From Mycogone perniciosa (taxonomy: Eukaryota; Ascomycota; Sordariomycetes; Hypocreales; Hypocreaceae): 64,000 nt of DNA. The DNA lies in contig JAOALB010000100.1 of the NCBI GenBank assembly GCA_025331125.1, forward strand, positions 1 through 64,000, read 5' to 3'. Positions 45,146 to 58,400 of the stretch are shown piece after piece (the stretch's first letter is position 1; the number at the start of each line of letters is the position of its first letter). The notes beneath the pieces were generated by a model. The model ran no database searches. It saw only the letters and a program-made list of their open reading frames with translations, and was not told the origin of the DNA. The translations under genes and the position numbers were made by a program.

Positions 45146-48100
45146 TCAATGTTTCTTGTATTTCTGTAAAATCGTTAGCACACAGCTGATGATATTATTA
45201 GAATAGGGTTGTAAAATCGACATACCTCATCAATCCTTCTCTGGTTGTGCGGATCCATAGCATTCGTCGCTCCCATCAGTGTCTGACCTATGGCTTTCGT
45301 AACGCCAACAGCTGGTCTAAAGATGATGGTCGGCGCTCTCCTCAAGACGGCTCTGGCAGCACCGCTGGCTGATTGACTCTCCATGACCTCCCCTGGTACG
45401 GCAATGATAGCATCTCTTGCAAGGTTAACGTCCCTGGCCAACGATCGATAGCCACCGCGGATGCCTTGTATCACTCCAGTCGGCTGATCCGCATACAGCG
45501 AGATTTGCTTCTTCTCTTCGGGGTCCAGATCGTCATCTTCCCAGTTGCCCTCTGCCTCGCGCCGCTCGCTGAGCATCTCCTCCGCGCCCTGAAGAGCATA
45601 CTGCGTGCCAACCGCAAGCTTCGCGCCAAGCTTCACCAGCTCCGTACCAGTGGTGCGAGCAAATGCAGCTGCTCCCTTGGATATGCTTCGGATGACACGG
45701 CCATCCTTCTGATACTCCTTCAGGGGAATCTCCACCAAGTCCTTAAACCCGCTACCAATGTTAACCAGAGATCTCACTGGGGCAAGACCAGCCACAACTC
45801 CGGGAAGCTGATTGTTTCTGACGTCTGGCATCCAAATGTCGTTCAGCGTCTTGCCAAGACGGTCAAATCCGGAGATGCCATAAATGATCACATGCCGCAA
45901 GACCATTCTCGACTCTTCAAGAACAATAAAGTTCATAAACTCGGTCGTATGTCCTGATCGAAGACCGGCATAATCAACCCTCTTGGGTTTGAAGTCGAGC
46001 TTGACAGCTACGTCATTCACTTCTGCTCTCTGGAGAAACGGGACATCACTCGGCGACGAATGCACAGGTATGCTGTCGTCCTTGAACTCGAAGAACCGAG
46101 TAATAAAATCGAGAGCATCTTGGTCCACATGGAGCCTCAGGGGTAACACTGTTGCCCGGAGAACAATTTCCGAAGCACCCAACTCGGGGAGTGGCTTCAC
46201 ATTCAGGAGTTCAAGGTGCACCATGCTGGTACCCATCTCACGCTCTCCTTGATCTCGGTCATATGTTGCAAATTTCTTCCACGTCGACGTCGGGACGTGG
46301 TCGAAAATATCAAGGGTTTGAATCCGTACATCAATGCTACTTTGGGTCTCTCCGACGCCAGGTGGGAACGCCACCAAGTCGACATTGACACCTTGCAGTT
46401 CGAATGTGATCTTATGGTGCCTACTTCGCTGGAGCTTCAGACGCCGAGACTTAGGGTGGCCACGACGGATTGTCCGATTCGTCGTTGCTGTCACCGCAGT
46501 GGTGGCAATCGATTCCGTTTCGGTAGCGTTATCATTTAGACCTTCATTGATTGCCCGAGACAGTTCCTGCGGGTCACGATTCGCTGGAATTCCGATGTAG
46601 ATCGAATTGAATAAGAAATCACCAATTGTTTCCTCGTCTTCAATCTCTTCCTCATAGACTTGCGGTCTGCTGAGTCTTGCCTGGCGCTCATACGCCTTCG
46701 TCTCCACATCATGAACCGCTTTACTGATCACATCTCGAGTATGAGCCCAGTCATAGCCATCGAAGAGATTCCAGATGAGATGGACATCTCGTACTGAAAC
46801 CTTCAGAGGGCTGCGCTTCACAAGATTGGGCGGGGCTTTGTCATATGTGTTTTTGTTCGAGTTCCAGACCTTGGCGGTATGCTCCTCGACAGGGCCCCGG
46901 TTGTAAAAGTCCTCGTGAATGACCAAATCTTCGCTGTCTTCTGATAGATAGCTGGGAGACGGGTTGAGCCCACTAATCAGAACACCTTCATTCGTATCCT
47001 GCATTCGTGTTGTCCCTTGGGAAATGCCGGAGAGTTTCGTGGCATCGAAGATCTCTTCTCCCTCTCCTTCTAGCTCGTCTCCGTAGAATTGTGACTCGAT
47101 GCGTAAGGAGCCATCGCTTCCAAACTCGACGTCAGATCCACTGCCTGCCATCTCCTGAGCTCCAGCAAAATCCTGATCAAAATCGTACTCGCCTTCCGGC
47201 CTTCCAAATGCCTCAGCCGAAATAGAAGCTAGCAAATCTTGCACGGGAACTACATTGGTCCTGTATTTGTTCTCCTTGCTTGGCGGAGTCGGAGGTGAAA
47301 GCGCATTTGCCAAGGTGATCAGCGTCTGAGTGGAGTCGGCGCAGGTTTCCAAGACCAAGAGATCGTCTCGGACCTCAATTTCGACTTGCTTGTCCCCATC
47401 TGGCCCAGGCGCAACATTGACAACAATCTTGGCGGACGACATGTAACAAATGTCCACGAAGCCTCGAGTACACATCTCAATAATCTGGGGCGATACTGAG
47501 GAGGATGACCGGCGTCTTGGATTCATAGGAGGATGATCTACTGAGCTTTGAGAAGCATCATCAGTCAGCAAAATTGACGCTTTGTTGATATCAAGAGTTA
47601 TCTTAGTAACTTCGTCCTTTGGAAGAACGACCGCTAGATGAGCATCTGTGAATGCTAGAATCATCTTGGATTTCTGGTTGAGTGGGTTGAGTCCAAAAAG
47701 GCAGTCCCTGAATTCCACGTCAAGAGTCATCGGCTTGCTTGGCTTCGATGCTTCGGTAGGCGATTGAGGCTGCCGTGCCAAGGCTGTATGAGCCTGACCA
47801 CCGAGATTCGCTACTGACGCGGTGAGGCTCTCTTCAAAGTCCTGAGGTGTGGCGTCACTCGCCAAGCCAAGGAGATCCATGATTGTTGGCACTCGGTACT
47901 CGATACTAAGATCCTGCAGCTTCAACTTGATGACAGGCTCAATCTCATCGCCAATCATCCTAGCCATGATAACGGGCCCTCTATTGGCAATTTCTGCAGA
48001 TGGGAAAAGGATGGACGAGCCGATGAGCTCCTCAGTCCTGTTACGCCGGAGTGATACCCCAGAAATAGCGATGGCGACGAGAGATGGGACCGAAATATGG

Positions 48101-51100
48101 CCGACTTCAAGGTCGTTGATCTCACCACTTAATTGCCCAAAACTACCACCAAAATCCACGATGGTACCAAACTTCTGGACTCTTGCGAGTGTCAAAAGCC
48201 CTGGACGGTCGTCTTCGGGGAGATATTTCGCCACAGTAGACAACTTTGCCATTTCTTCACCTAGGTTTGGAAGCGCTTCAAGCTGAGCCATATTCTTTAC
48301 TCGGACATTCACCGTTTCGACTGAAGCTCTCAACACTGAGCCCTTTCTCCGTTGTCGTAGAAGTGTGTCGACCATAATCTCGTCGCTTCCGTGATCAAAC
48401 TTGGCCTTTGATGGCGTGATGAGCTCAAGCAACTTTTCCAGATCTGCATTCTTCGGGGCCGTCAAGAAATCTAATCGCACGCCGCCGATTTCGGTATTGA
48501 TGGCAGGATCTGCCATGGACCCCTTGAGGTACGGACCTGACACTCGCATCATACTACACGCCACCCCTATGCCCTCTTCACGGCTGACCAGCTTAATAGC
48601 ATTGCTCTCTGCGACAATGCTACACTCCTTGCCCAGGAGTTCAATGAAAGCGCCACCCACTCTCAGGTTGATTTTGTTTTCGGCAACGGCTGATTTGTCG
48701 TCGGGATTTATCGGTGTATCGAACCGCACACCCTTCGGCTTCTGAGATGGAAGCGGTGTGGGCTTTGGAGTAGGCGAAGGGCTGGAGGTCATGGACGCGC
48801 TCATGTTAAGGAAACTGCTCAGTCCACCAAACCAACTGAATGTCTCATCCAGTCTCTGCAGGTCAATTTGAACTGCCAGTGGCAACGTTTCAATCTCCGT
48901 CCTGACACCGCCCTCCGACTGCGTAACCTTAATGCCGACATCATATCCTGTGGAAAGGAACGTGTCCCTCACAGAGGTAGTCATCGGCTTAACATTATCA
49001 AAGGAGATGATATCGCCATTAGAGTAACCAAAGCGGAATTTCTGCAGGTCGATCTTTGTTAGAACAGCATCCTGCTTTTCTGGCTTACCTCTGCCCGTCA
49101 CATTGGCCATAACCTCAGTTGGGGATACTGAGATGGCCACGTTGCCAAGAGTGGCATTCAGAAGAACCTCGTGGTCAAGGACGAATGCCGATGAATCCAG
49201 GTGACGCAGGGATGTGTCCGCCACCCCGCTTAGTCGATTCAGGAAATCCAATGATATCTCCTGAACGGTTACTTTAACTTCGGGGGTCTTCTTTGCTTCC
49301 TTCTCTTCAGAACCCTTTGTCGCAGCAACGGGGTTTTGGTCTTTTACTGCTTCAAGCAGTTTCCCCACAATCATCGCGAGTATGAAGGCAAGCGAGGCAT
49401 CGAAGCGAATGGTCACGGGTGATAGATCCACCTCCAGAACATTGTCCGTACTTTGAATCAGCTGCATCGGTCGCTTGGAGCTGTACTGTGAATCCGATGT
49501 CTGGTAATGTACTGAAAATGCTCCAGGGGTGTGGGGGTAGACAGAACTTCCCATTGATCGAGCAAGTTCTGCAACTGACTCAGAAGTGTCTTCCTCGACC
49601 TCAATATGCTGATGCTGAGTTGGGATATATATCGAAATGTTTTGCAGGTGCAGGATTTCTTTCACAACCCGTGTAGGTCCCTTTGGAGTGGTTACATCTT
49701 CCTGCGGTGGTTCGTCTCCGGTCTGGCTCAGATCGATAGGATGTTCCTCTGCTAGAGAAGCTCGACTAAAGGCTGGAGATTCTGGGCTTTCTGGTTCGTC
49801 CACTAGCATATCTGGCTCCAGTCCTGGCGAATGATGCTCAACCTGTGCGGTACGGTCAGATGAATTGTCGTCAGACTTCAGTGAGTTCTGAGAGGCATTA
49901 TCATCCCAGCCTCCCGGCATAAGTACTGGTGTTCTAGCTTCAGGTTCTGGGGACCGTGGTGGAGGTTCAATCCTTAGAGACTGTCGTGAGAGTTCCATCG
50001 TCTCTTTGGTCACCACTGGCTGCTCGTCTTGAGGAGGCTTAGTCTCGGCAAGATTCACTAATGAATGAGTGTCTGCACGCGAGAAAGCGCTCATATACAT
50101 GCTTTCAGCATCTTCATGAGTATACAGGTGCGATTGTGTGAGGTCTTCTGTTGAATGTCCCACAGAGCGATGAATCGATTGTTCTAGCTCCCTCGAAGCT
50201 TGCATAGAGCGTTGACCGGAAGTCTCCGATATTCTCTGTCGATACGGTATCGAATGTGTCAATGCGGCGCTCAACTCTGCTTCAATGTTTGCCGACTCAG
50301 ATAGCTCGTCCTTGAGCCTTTCTGAATGTCGAGGAGGTGATCCAAAAGCTTGTGGAGAATGGAACGGTGGTTCTTCCGGGGAATGGCTAAGGTCCTGGTA
50401 TACAGAAGCGCGCGGAGTTGCCGGGTTATCATCTTCAGGCCCATCCTCGTTTTCATCAAGGTCGTATGGGATTCCAAGAGCCTCTTCGCTGTCCCCTAGA
50501 GGATAGTTTGGTTCATACGAATTATCGGGCTCAGCCAAATGTTCTCGAAAGCTTGCTTGCGAGGATGCCATATACTGGGGATGAAAGCTTGCCTGTGATG
50601 ATTGCACGGATCGGTCATGAAAGGCCGCCTGCGACGACGCTATGGCATGATGATCAAGAGTTTCTTCTGACATAGACGAGGTCTCTCTCGATGGCGGATT
50701 CCTTGTCATAACAGGGGAAGAAGCGACAGACGGCGATACTATTGAGGGCGATCGCGTCAGAGTCGAAAAGACATTCGCCTCGGAAATCAAGTATGCCCTA
50801 ACATTGGCCAGTGAGACCTGGCGCTTTCCTTCCTTGTGTGCTATCACCGGTGACCCCTCTGGATCTTCTACTCGGGTGGTGACCCCTTCAATATCGATGC
50901 CTTCCAGCGCAATCTGGAACGAAACCGGCTCCGTGTTCGAAGAGCTCATATCGACAGGGATGTCCATATCCAACTGGAATCCCACGCCCTTAATCTTAAT
51001 TTGCATCCTATCAACTATTCCTTGGAGGAAACCCGCCAGGAAACCCGGCAGCGATAGCGGCTGGCCTGTGCCCAATGCCGGTTCTTCTTCGATTCCGTCA

Positions 51101-51652
51101 TCGCTCATCGAAACCGAGGCACCGAGATCTTGTGTTTCCGCTGCCAAGGCCGCTTCGAGTTTCTTCCGTTCTGACGACGGCTGAGTATCGAGGAATGATT
51201 GTGCGAGATCCACCGTGTTTGGCACAACAGCTGTGGCTTCTGGAGACGTTGGGGGTGGTTGATTGGGCTTCGACCCAAGCACCTTCAACCTCACATCAAC
51301 GCCATCTACCTCGATAGTGATAGGGCTCGTATAAAAGTCCATTGGTATGGTGACTCGGAGTAGTAATACCTTGGCCTTTTGCAGGGCGAAGGTCTCGGGG
51401 AGCTTCAGTAGCTTCTCCAGCTTCTGTATTGATGTCAGCCTCCCGTCATCTCCCAACATCCTCCAAAACAACACTCACATCCAGCTGAACCCCAACATCC
51501 CTAAATTCAAGCACCGTATTTCTCCCCAAGGCAAGGTCCAGGTTCTCCAAGTCCAACGCGTCCGAGTCGAGGAGCTCCAACCGCGATAGAGCATATCGCA
51601 GCAGCCGTTTAGGCATGCTGGAGCTCCGAAACGACTGGAACAGGCCGGCCAT
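45146..51652 (-). CDS. atg2: Autophagy-related lipid-transfer protein Atg2
   Basis: Three exons, complement(join(45146..45163,45226..51423,51479..51652)), give 2129 aa, the usual size in Aspergillus. Atg2 is a rod-shaped bridge lipid-transfer protein that works with Atg18 and Atg9 at the ER-phagophore contact and moves phospholipids into the growing autophagosome. The N-terminal chorein-type domain starts at residue 1 (MAGLFQSFRSSSMPKRLLRY). A long Ser/Pro-rich disordered stretch with many SQASFH-like repeats follows (about 270-620), then the conserved middle and the C-terminal Atg2 region (FDRLGKTLNDIWMPDVRNNQ... and KLGAKLAVGTQYALQGAEEML). The last exon contributes five codons (KYKKH). Introns of 55 and 62 nt are canonical. 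Confidence 0.96.
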
Positions 51653-52520
51653 CGTGATTCAGAGCCCAAATCCTGATGCGGGAGTCTCAGTAGAGATACG
51701 GATAGGAAAGAACCGTAAGAATCGGAGGGGATCGTCGGATCGTCACCGGCTGTAAGAGAGCGAACCGAACGCTGCTGTAGGCGTGATATCAAGAGACCCC
51801 CGGCCAAATGCGGGGACGAGTATCATGATTAGAGAAGTGGAAGAAGAGGCATGGGGCTGGCGATGAGACAAACTAGGGGCAGGGCAAAAATCGAGTGTTT
51901 TGATCTGTTTGCTAGGCAGAAGTGCCTCTGAACCTTGAGCCAAGCCAAGGTTTAAGTTGTGAGGCTGATAAGGTTGGTAAAGAACGAGGTACAAGTAAAG
52001 CGGTCGACAGGCCCAGTAGGAGGGAATCATGAGCTTCCCAGTGACGCGACGCCTGTGGCGGGAGCACTAGGCCCAAATTATGACCCTGGACAGTCCCATT
52101 CACCCACTAGCTCGTGACGTTCCCCAGGAGTCATGGCAGGGTCTTTCAGGCGTCATTTGACCCTCAGGGCTCCATCAAGTGCCGTCTTCTATCGATAAGG
52201 GGATACGAGCGACATCGGTCCACTCGCCTCATCAACTGCAGGCCAATCATCACGACAAAGCGTGAGCCGAGGGACCCGATGCCATCAGCTTGACACGTCT
52301 TTCATATCGCACATTCCTTCCAGACTTTGTTACGCAGTAATACAGAGTACTCCATGCAGAGATATCTTTCTTTCATCTACATTTCTGCTGGGCGAATCAA
52401 GGAGTCTTGGCATTTTGCACCATGTCGGACGAACGCAGACATCTGATAGAATAGAAGCTTTGGTTCCGAATCAAGCCATTCTCTCTCCTACATAAACGGA
52501 ATTTCCTCTCACAATCCATC
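51653..52520. other. Intergenic
   Basis: atg2 promoter side and the 3' end of the amine-oxidase gene. No gene is seen. The 5' leader of atg2 is GC-richer than the neighbouring spacers. Confidence 0.5.
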
Positions 52521-54266
52521 TCAGTTCGTCCTTGTCCGTTTCGGCAGACCATAGGCCTCCGCCATCCTCCTGCCAACCGACTCTCCGCTCCAATATGCAC
52601 CCGTAGCCGTTCCCAACGCTACAAATGGCGCTGTGTGCTCACCGGCCAACCACAAACCCTGTTCCGGCAGGCCTTGCCTCATGTGTTTGACGTCCTCGTC
52701 GCCATTTTCCAGGCCAACTTGGAAATTGGTGTAGCTACCGTTTCCGGCTAGCTCGTCATGGAGCCAGTCTGTTGCTAGACAACAAACGGGTTGACAGTCC
52801 GCGGATGATTCAGAGTAGTGCGGTAGCCGTGAGTAATACGGCTCGAAGAAATTCAGAAGAAATTCGTTTTTCTTCGCTTGACTTTCGAGCTCCGCCACAC
52901 TTGAGGTCAGGTACTTGGATTGCTCTCCATGTATGTAGAAGAGTAGTGTAGGGTGGGCAAATTCTGGTGCTATAGTAGCAAATTCGACCGCCTCCTGGCC
53001 CCATCTCTGAGGGTTGGATTCGGCATGATAGCTGGGTGCCAGCCATTTGATAAACCCTCGCACTTTATCTTCCCCAGTCGAAAGCCAAAAGGCAGTCGGG
53101 AAGCTGATGTATACCTGTGATAGATTTAACAACTGACAATCCGGAGTATCGCTTCGTTTTAGGAATGTACCTTCTCAAGGCAACCGTAGCCAATGGAGCC
53201 AATGGCTTGTGTCAATTGGGCTGGTAGAGGAGGATCGAATGCCGCAAGATTCTTTTTTAACCATCCCAGTGGAGTTGTGACAACAACCTCGTCGAACAAA
53301 AGGGTCTGGCCACCCCTTAGCTGGACTTTGACTTGGTCCTGGGATTCCATTCGGTAGGATATCCTCTCGGCAACCGAGTTGAATTGGATATTGGCCTTGG
53401 TGAGAGCTGGTTTTGCAATCTCTTCCAAAATATTCTTGTACGTGCTAGCGCAAAGGAGGCTTTCTAGCCAACAGGTCAGAGCTGCCCTCACCTCATCCAC
53501 AGCAAACTTGGTAATTCAACTTGCCTCCCTCGATACACTCTTCAAGCCAGAAGAACTTTAAACTCTGCTTGTTGACTGGGCTACCGACAAAGTTACCCCA
53601 CATCTCTGACAATTGCAGGACGATTTCCCTTTTCTTCCTGAACTCCGCATCGGTTTCAGGTATCTTCTCTATTACCTTCTCCTGGAAGAAGTCCCAGACG
53701 CTCAAGTTCTTATCGATATCTGCGCACGATTTGTTGGAGTGGGCGAAGGCATCTTGAAAGATGTCCCACATCAAGTTAGCATATTCTTCTCCTTCTTTCA
53801 CCGGGACCAGAGTGCCGGACTCGTTGAAAACATAGGAGGCGGTGTCCCAGGCTCCCACGTTCGTACCAGTCTGCTTCGCAAGGTCCAGCATCGGATTGTC
53901 GTCGGTGCCGTGTATCCAGTTGGGTCCAATGTCCACCAAATGGCCGTTGCCAAGCCTTTCCTGATGAAGCCGTCCTCCTATCCTATCCCGACCTTCGATA
54001 ATTGTCACTTGGAAACCATGCTGTAGCAGAATATCTGCACAACGGAGGCCCGATAGACCAGCGCCGATGATAGCCACATGCGGTTTTGAGTTGGGGTCGC
54101 CTTTTCTGCGCTGTAGCGGAATGTGTGAGTAGCAGTCTCAGTCATGCGTCGAATTCCAGAATGATTGGAGCAATTGTGAATCGTGCCTATTTGAGTAGGG
54201 AGAATGTTGGTGATACATGTGTAGGCGGTAGTATACGAAAACACGCGCCATTGGGCGTGAAATCAT
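52521..54266 (-). CDS. Flavin-containing amine oxidase (polyamine-oxidase-like)
   Basis: Four exons, complement(join(52521..53114,53171..53463,53525..54110,54237..54266)), give about 500 aa. The FAD-binding motif AIIGAGLSGLRCADILL with EGRDRIGGRLHQ and the C-terminal FAD block LAGEHTAPFVALGTATGAYWSG identify the family, which oxidises polyamines (spermine, spermidine or acetylated forms) with H2O2 release; FMS1-like proteins are the nearest type. Intron 2 (61 nt, 53464-53524) is a GC-AG intron (AG|GCAAGT, CTGAC branch, CTAG) that restores IEGESLLCASTYKN. The first exon (ten codons) and its 126-nt intron are inferred; the frame upstream of residue 11 is blocked by stops, so some start exon must exist. 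There is no clear signal peptide or peroxisomal signal. Confidence 0.85.
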
Positions 54267-55913
54267 GAGTGGAACTGGCTTATACCTGCATGAAGCTCTC
54301 CATTGCTGCTGTTCTCCTTATGAAATGGTCATGACCAAAATTGTTTAGGCCGTGGAGACGCGACGACCAAAGGTCCTGATAGATTTTTGATGAAGTTCGG
54401 CTCTCGAGACTGGTAGCGCACATAGAATAAGCATCCATCGTGAAGAGGATTTATATCAGGTAAAATGATTATATTCCGCTGCACTGCTTCGCCAGATGGT
54501 GTTGTTGGGCCGAGTCCCTAGGGGTGTTGTCCAAGAACGGTGTGAAGGAGAAGTGTAGAGGAAACAGTTGCAGAACAGGGCAGAGCCTTTCCATCAAATA
54601 GCAAAAAAATATGAGACGGATGAATTGGGAAGGCACATAAATCGGCCAGATAGGGCAGTAAGGAGCAAACGCAAGATAGTCGAGAAAAAGCGCTATTAGT
54701 ACGATCACAAGAGCGATGGTTTCGCATCTAGACCACGAGGCACTATCTTGTCTGGTGACTGGCGGCGAAGCGTGGAGCCATCAACCGCCACTTGCCAGCT
54801 GATAAACCCCTAAACGAGGGGTTTGGTGACAATCTGTGCATTTCGAAACAAACATTCGGGGGTATTAGGTGCGTAATAAACCAATTGTTGAACTGTGCCA
54901 ACCTGGGCTTCTGAGGCTGCACTCGTAGCCTGGTGTGATAACGGCCGCAAGGAGTGGGGCAACACCTACGGAGTATAGCTCCTGGATAATGTCCGAGTAA
55001 GCGCCGCGGATGAGAGATGGTAATGGAGTCAAGATAGTCTTCGTAATAGTATTAGCAGGCAGACTTCTTTACGGCTCAAATAGATGCGGTCAGAAGAGAA
55101 ATCTGTTGAGGTCTTTACCCTACCCAACTGGTTGATTCAACATTGGCCGCCCAGGCACGAAGTTTGTAGACATGCGGAGTATACGAAGTACCTATCGCAT
55201 CATTCGTATTCAGATACTTCATACTCCGTACTGTTGCCATAAGTTTAACTCCCTATTATAAACGGGGCTGCTTTTCAGTCCCCCCTTTCACCAGCTCTTA
55301 TATAGCTTTAACTAAGAGAGATATACCTCGTACGAAGTATAAGAATAACTGTTACGCTCCATAGCTGGATCTGACAGAGTGCTACGAAGTACATACATAT
55401 TTCGTACGAGTACTATTCCTCTAATACTCCGTACTCCGTACTTAATCAAAACAAGGCCCGGAGGCAGCCGCTCCGATGCTATGTGGGTCTGCAAGGTGCC
55501 GATTTGGATTCAATTGGCGAGGTCACCCTATTCATCGAATTGGAATCTCTTGATACTTAGTAGGGACATGGGAACCACCGTCTTCTGTGAACCTGTAAGC
55601 CCCTTCAGGCTCTTCTTGCCAAGGTACACTGCAGGTACCCTTCATACCCCAGACTTCTCCCCACAACCCGCCAAAGCACCAGCCAATCATGGGATCGATA
55701 TTTCACCATTCCGCCTTGATGCCGAGGCTCATGACAGTAAGCCGACCAAGCCGTAGGATTGCTTCAGCTAAAAAGAGCCGACGGCTTCCCCCAGGAATGT
55801 GCTGAAACAGAGGCTCAAAACAATTTTCTTTTCCCCATCCTTCTCTTTGGCCTCTGCTTTCAGACTCAATTCCCTTTTCCCTTCCCAATTACTCCTTATC
55901 CAAGATACCCATC
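54267..55913. other. Divergent intergenic region with motif cluster
   Basis: A shared upstream region of 1.6 kb. A dense group of TACGAAGTA/TACTCCGTACTCCGTA motifs lies at 55175-55442. CT-rich leader sequence at 55830-55900 precedes the next ATG. No gene is supported. Confidence 0.5.
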
Positions 55914-57564
55914 ATGGCTGCTGAAAAGACCTTCACCCGCGACGAGGTGCGCAACCACACCTCCGATGATTCCCTCTGGTGTATCATTGACAGCACCGTC
56001 TACGACATCACCGAATTCGTCGATGCTCATCCTGGTGGCGAATCCGTCCTGAAGCAGATCGCTGGTCAGGACGCCACCACAGCTTTCTACAACCTCCACC
56101 GTCACGAAGTCCTTAGCAAGTACGCCGACCTCGCCATTGGCACCGTCCAGGGCGAGAAGCCCCAGGTCATCACTCCCCGGCCTGGCGATCTCAACCCCGT
56201 GCCCTATGCTGAGCCCCTATGGCTCGCCGCGCCCTTCAAGAGCCCCTACTACAAGGACTCGCACCACCGGTTGCGAAAGGCTATCCGTGTGTTCACAGAT
56301 AAATACAACACGCCTGAGGCCCAGGAATGCGAGGCCACGGGTCGGATCATCAGCCAGGAGCATATTGACCGCATGAGCGAGGTCGGTATTTTGCACATGC
56401 GCCTGGGCCCTGGCAAGCACCTTCATGGCGTGAACCTGTTCGATGGCGCCGTCAAGGGCGAGGAGTTCGATTACTTCCACGACCTTATTGTTTCTCAGGA
56501 ATTGTCCAGATCCATGGCACGAGGCTTCCAGGACGGCAACATGGCCGGTATGACCATCGGTCTCACTGCTGTGCTGAACTTTGCCCGTGACGAGGCTTGG
56601 AAGAACAAGATTGCCAACGAGGTCTTCAGTGGCAAGAAGAAGCTGTGTCTGGCCATTACCGAGGCGTTTGCTGGCTCAGATGTCGCTGGTCTGCGCACCA
56701 CTGCCGAGAAGACACCCGACAGCAAGCACTACGTATGTTGCCCATCTAACAACCAACTTATTATTCCAATCACTAACCGTCCTGTAGATTGTCAATGGAA
56801 CCAAGAAGTGGATTACCAACGGTGTCTTCTGCGACTACTTCGTCACAGGCGTCCGCACCGGCAATGCCCTCAGCGTCCTCCTCATCGAGCGCGGCGAGGG
56901 CGTCGAAACCAATTCCATCAAGACATCCTACTCCCCCGCCGCAGGAACCGCTTACATCACCTTCGACAATGTCAAGGTCCCCGTCGAGAACCTTCTCGGC
57001 GAGGAGAACAAGGGTATCCACGTCATCCTCAGCAACTTCAACCATGAGCGCTGGACCATGAGCTGTGGCGCCGTTGCCGTCTCTAGGTTCATCGTTCAAG
57101 AGTGCTTGAAGTGGGCCAACCAGCGTATCGTCTTCGGTAAGCGCCTCATCGACCAGGCTGTCATCCGACAAAAGTAAGCACTCTCTCTGTCTACTTCATC
57201 CACGGCATCCAACTAACACGTCCCCAGACTCGCCAAGATGATCGCCCTCGTCGAGGCCAACCAATCCTGGCTCGAAACCATCACCTACCAAATGTGCCAC
57301 ATGCCCTACAAGCAACAAGCCCAGCACCTTGCCGGCCCCATTGGTCTGCTCAAGATGAGCTGCACCCGCGCCGCCCACGAAATCGCCGACGAGTCTATCC
57401 AAATTTGGGGTGGTCGTGGTCTGACACAGTCCGGCATGGGCAAGTACGTTGAGATGTTCAACCGAACGTACAAGTTCGATGCCATCCTCGGTGGTGCTGA
57501 AGAGGTTCTGGGCGATCTCGGTGTAAGACAAGCTATGAAGAACTTCCCCAAGGCGATGCTGTAA
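55914..57564 (+). CDS. Cytochrome b5 - acyl-CoA dehydrogenase fusion protein
   Basis: Three exons, join(55914..56732,56788..57173,57228..57564), give 513 aa. Residues 1-80 are a cytochrome b5 domain with the haem ligands in DAHPGGESV and LHRHEV. Residues about 105-510 are an acyl-CoA dehydrogenase: the flavin-binding AITEAFAGSDVAGLRTTA block, the middle IVNGTKKWITNG and the C-terminal IQIWGGRGLTQSGMGKYVE. The enzyme should desaturate an acyl-CoA and pass electrons through FAD, with haem as partner. This fusion is typical of ascomycetes, and the substrate is not known. The C-terminus (AML) is not a peroxisomal signal, and no mitochondrial presequence is seen. Introns of 55 and 54 nt are canonical. 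The body is codon-biased toward C-ending codons, as in well-expressed genes. Confidence 0.95.
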
Positions 57565-58400
57565 GATCACTTTTTGTACTGGGTAAAGAGGACTATGTTT
57601 GTATTTCTAATGATAGTTGGTTTAACAAAGGCGTTATTTTTTGGGTTCCCAATCATGGCACATAGCAAGCTCACATGTGATGGTAATAGAACTTCCAAGG
57701 CCAGCCAGTAGATGCATTGTGATGTCGATTTGGACAAGCTTCGACATTAGAGATCACTTCACGGCCTACCTACAACATTTGAGCATCATGGCAGACTTCG
57801 CGTATCAATGGAGTTATTTGCGGCCACTACGTACGATTTGGGAACCGCTCATACATTGTCGATTGCTCGCCATTGGTGGAGTAGGTCAAAAAACCCGATG
57901 TACTACCACTGCACTATTACGCCAAGACACGGCCTCGTCGACGTCATTATCGATGCGATTCATCTCGTCCCACTATCGATCGAGTACACTCAAAGTCTCC
58001 CTTCCGAAGCAGCGTCTGGATGCAAAGCCATATCGAAAAATGCCACCATGTCACCATCCTCTGCCAAGTTTGGCGCCAGCCTTTTTTTTCGTTCCCCTGT
58101 AGTCGAATCTGAACTTGGTTGAAACCCTTATCGAAGGCGAATTCAATCCCAACGTGTCCCAATTTCCATGCTGAAACGTAGGTAGCCTTGCCAAGTTCCG
58201 AGCAACGCGAGTTGCACGTCGGCTGCTATATGGTCATGCCGGTCATGCGTAAATGGACTTTTGTGCGCATCTATAAGATGGCAAAACAACAAACATAGGA
58301 AATAAAAGGAGTGGCAAGTAAACCTTCGTCGTGGGTATCATAAAGCTGCCACGTCAACTTCCTCCCGATTCATGCGTAACGGAGAGAGCGGGTTTGCCAT
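57565..58400. other. Convergent 3' intergenic region
   Basis: I see no gene between the b5-ACAD and CNBP-type genes. Confidence 0.5.
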
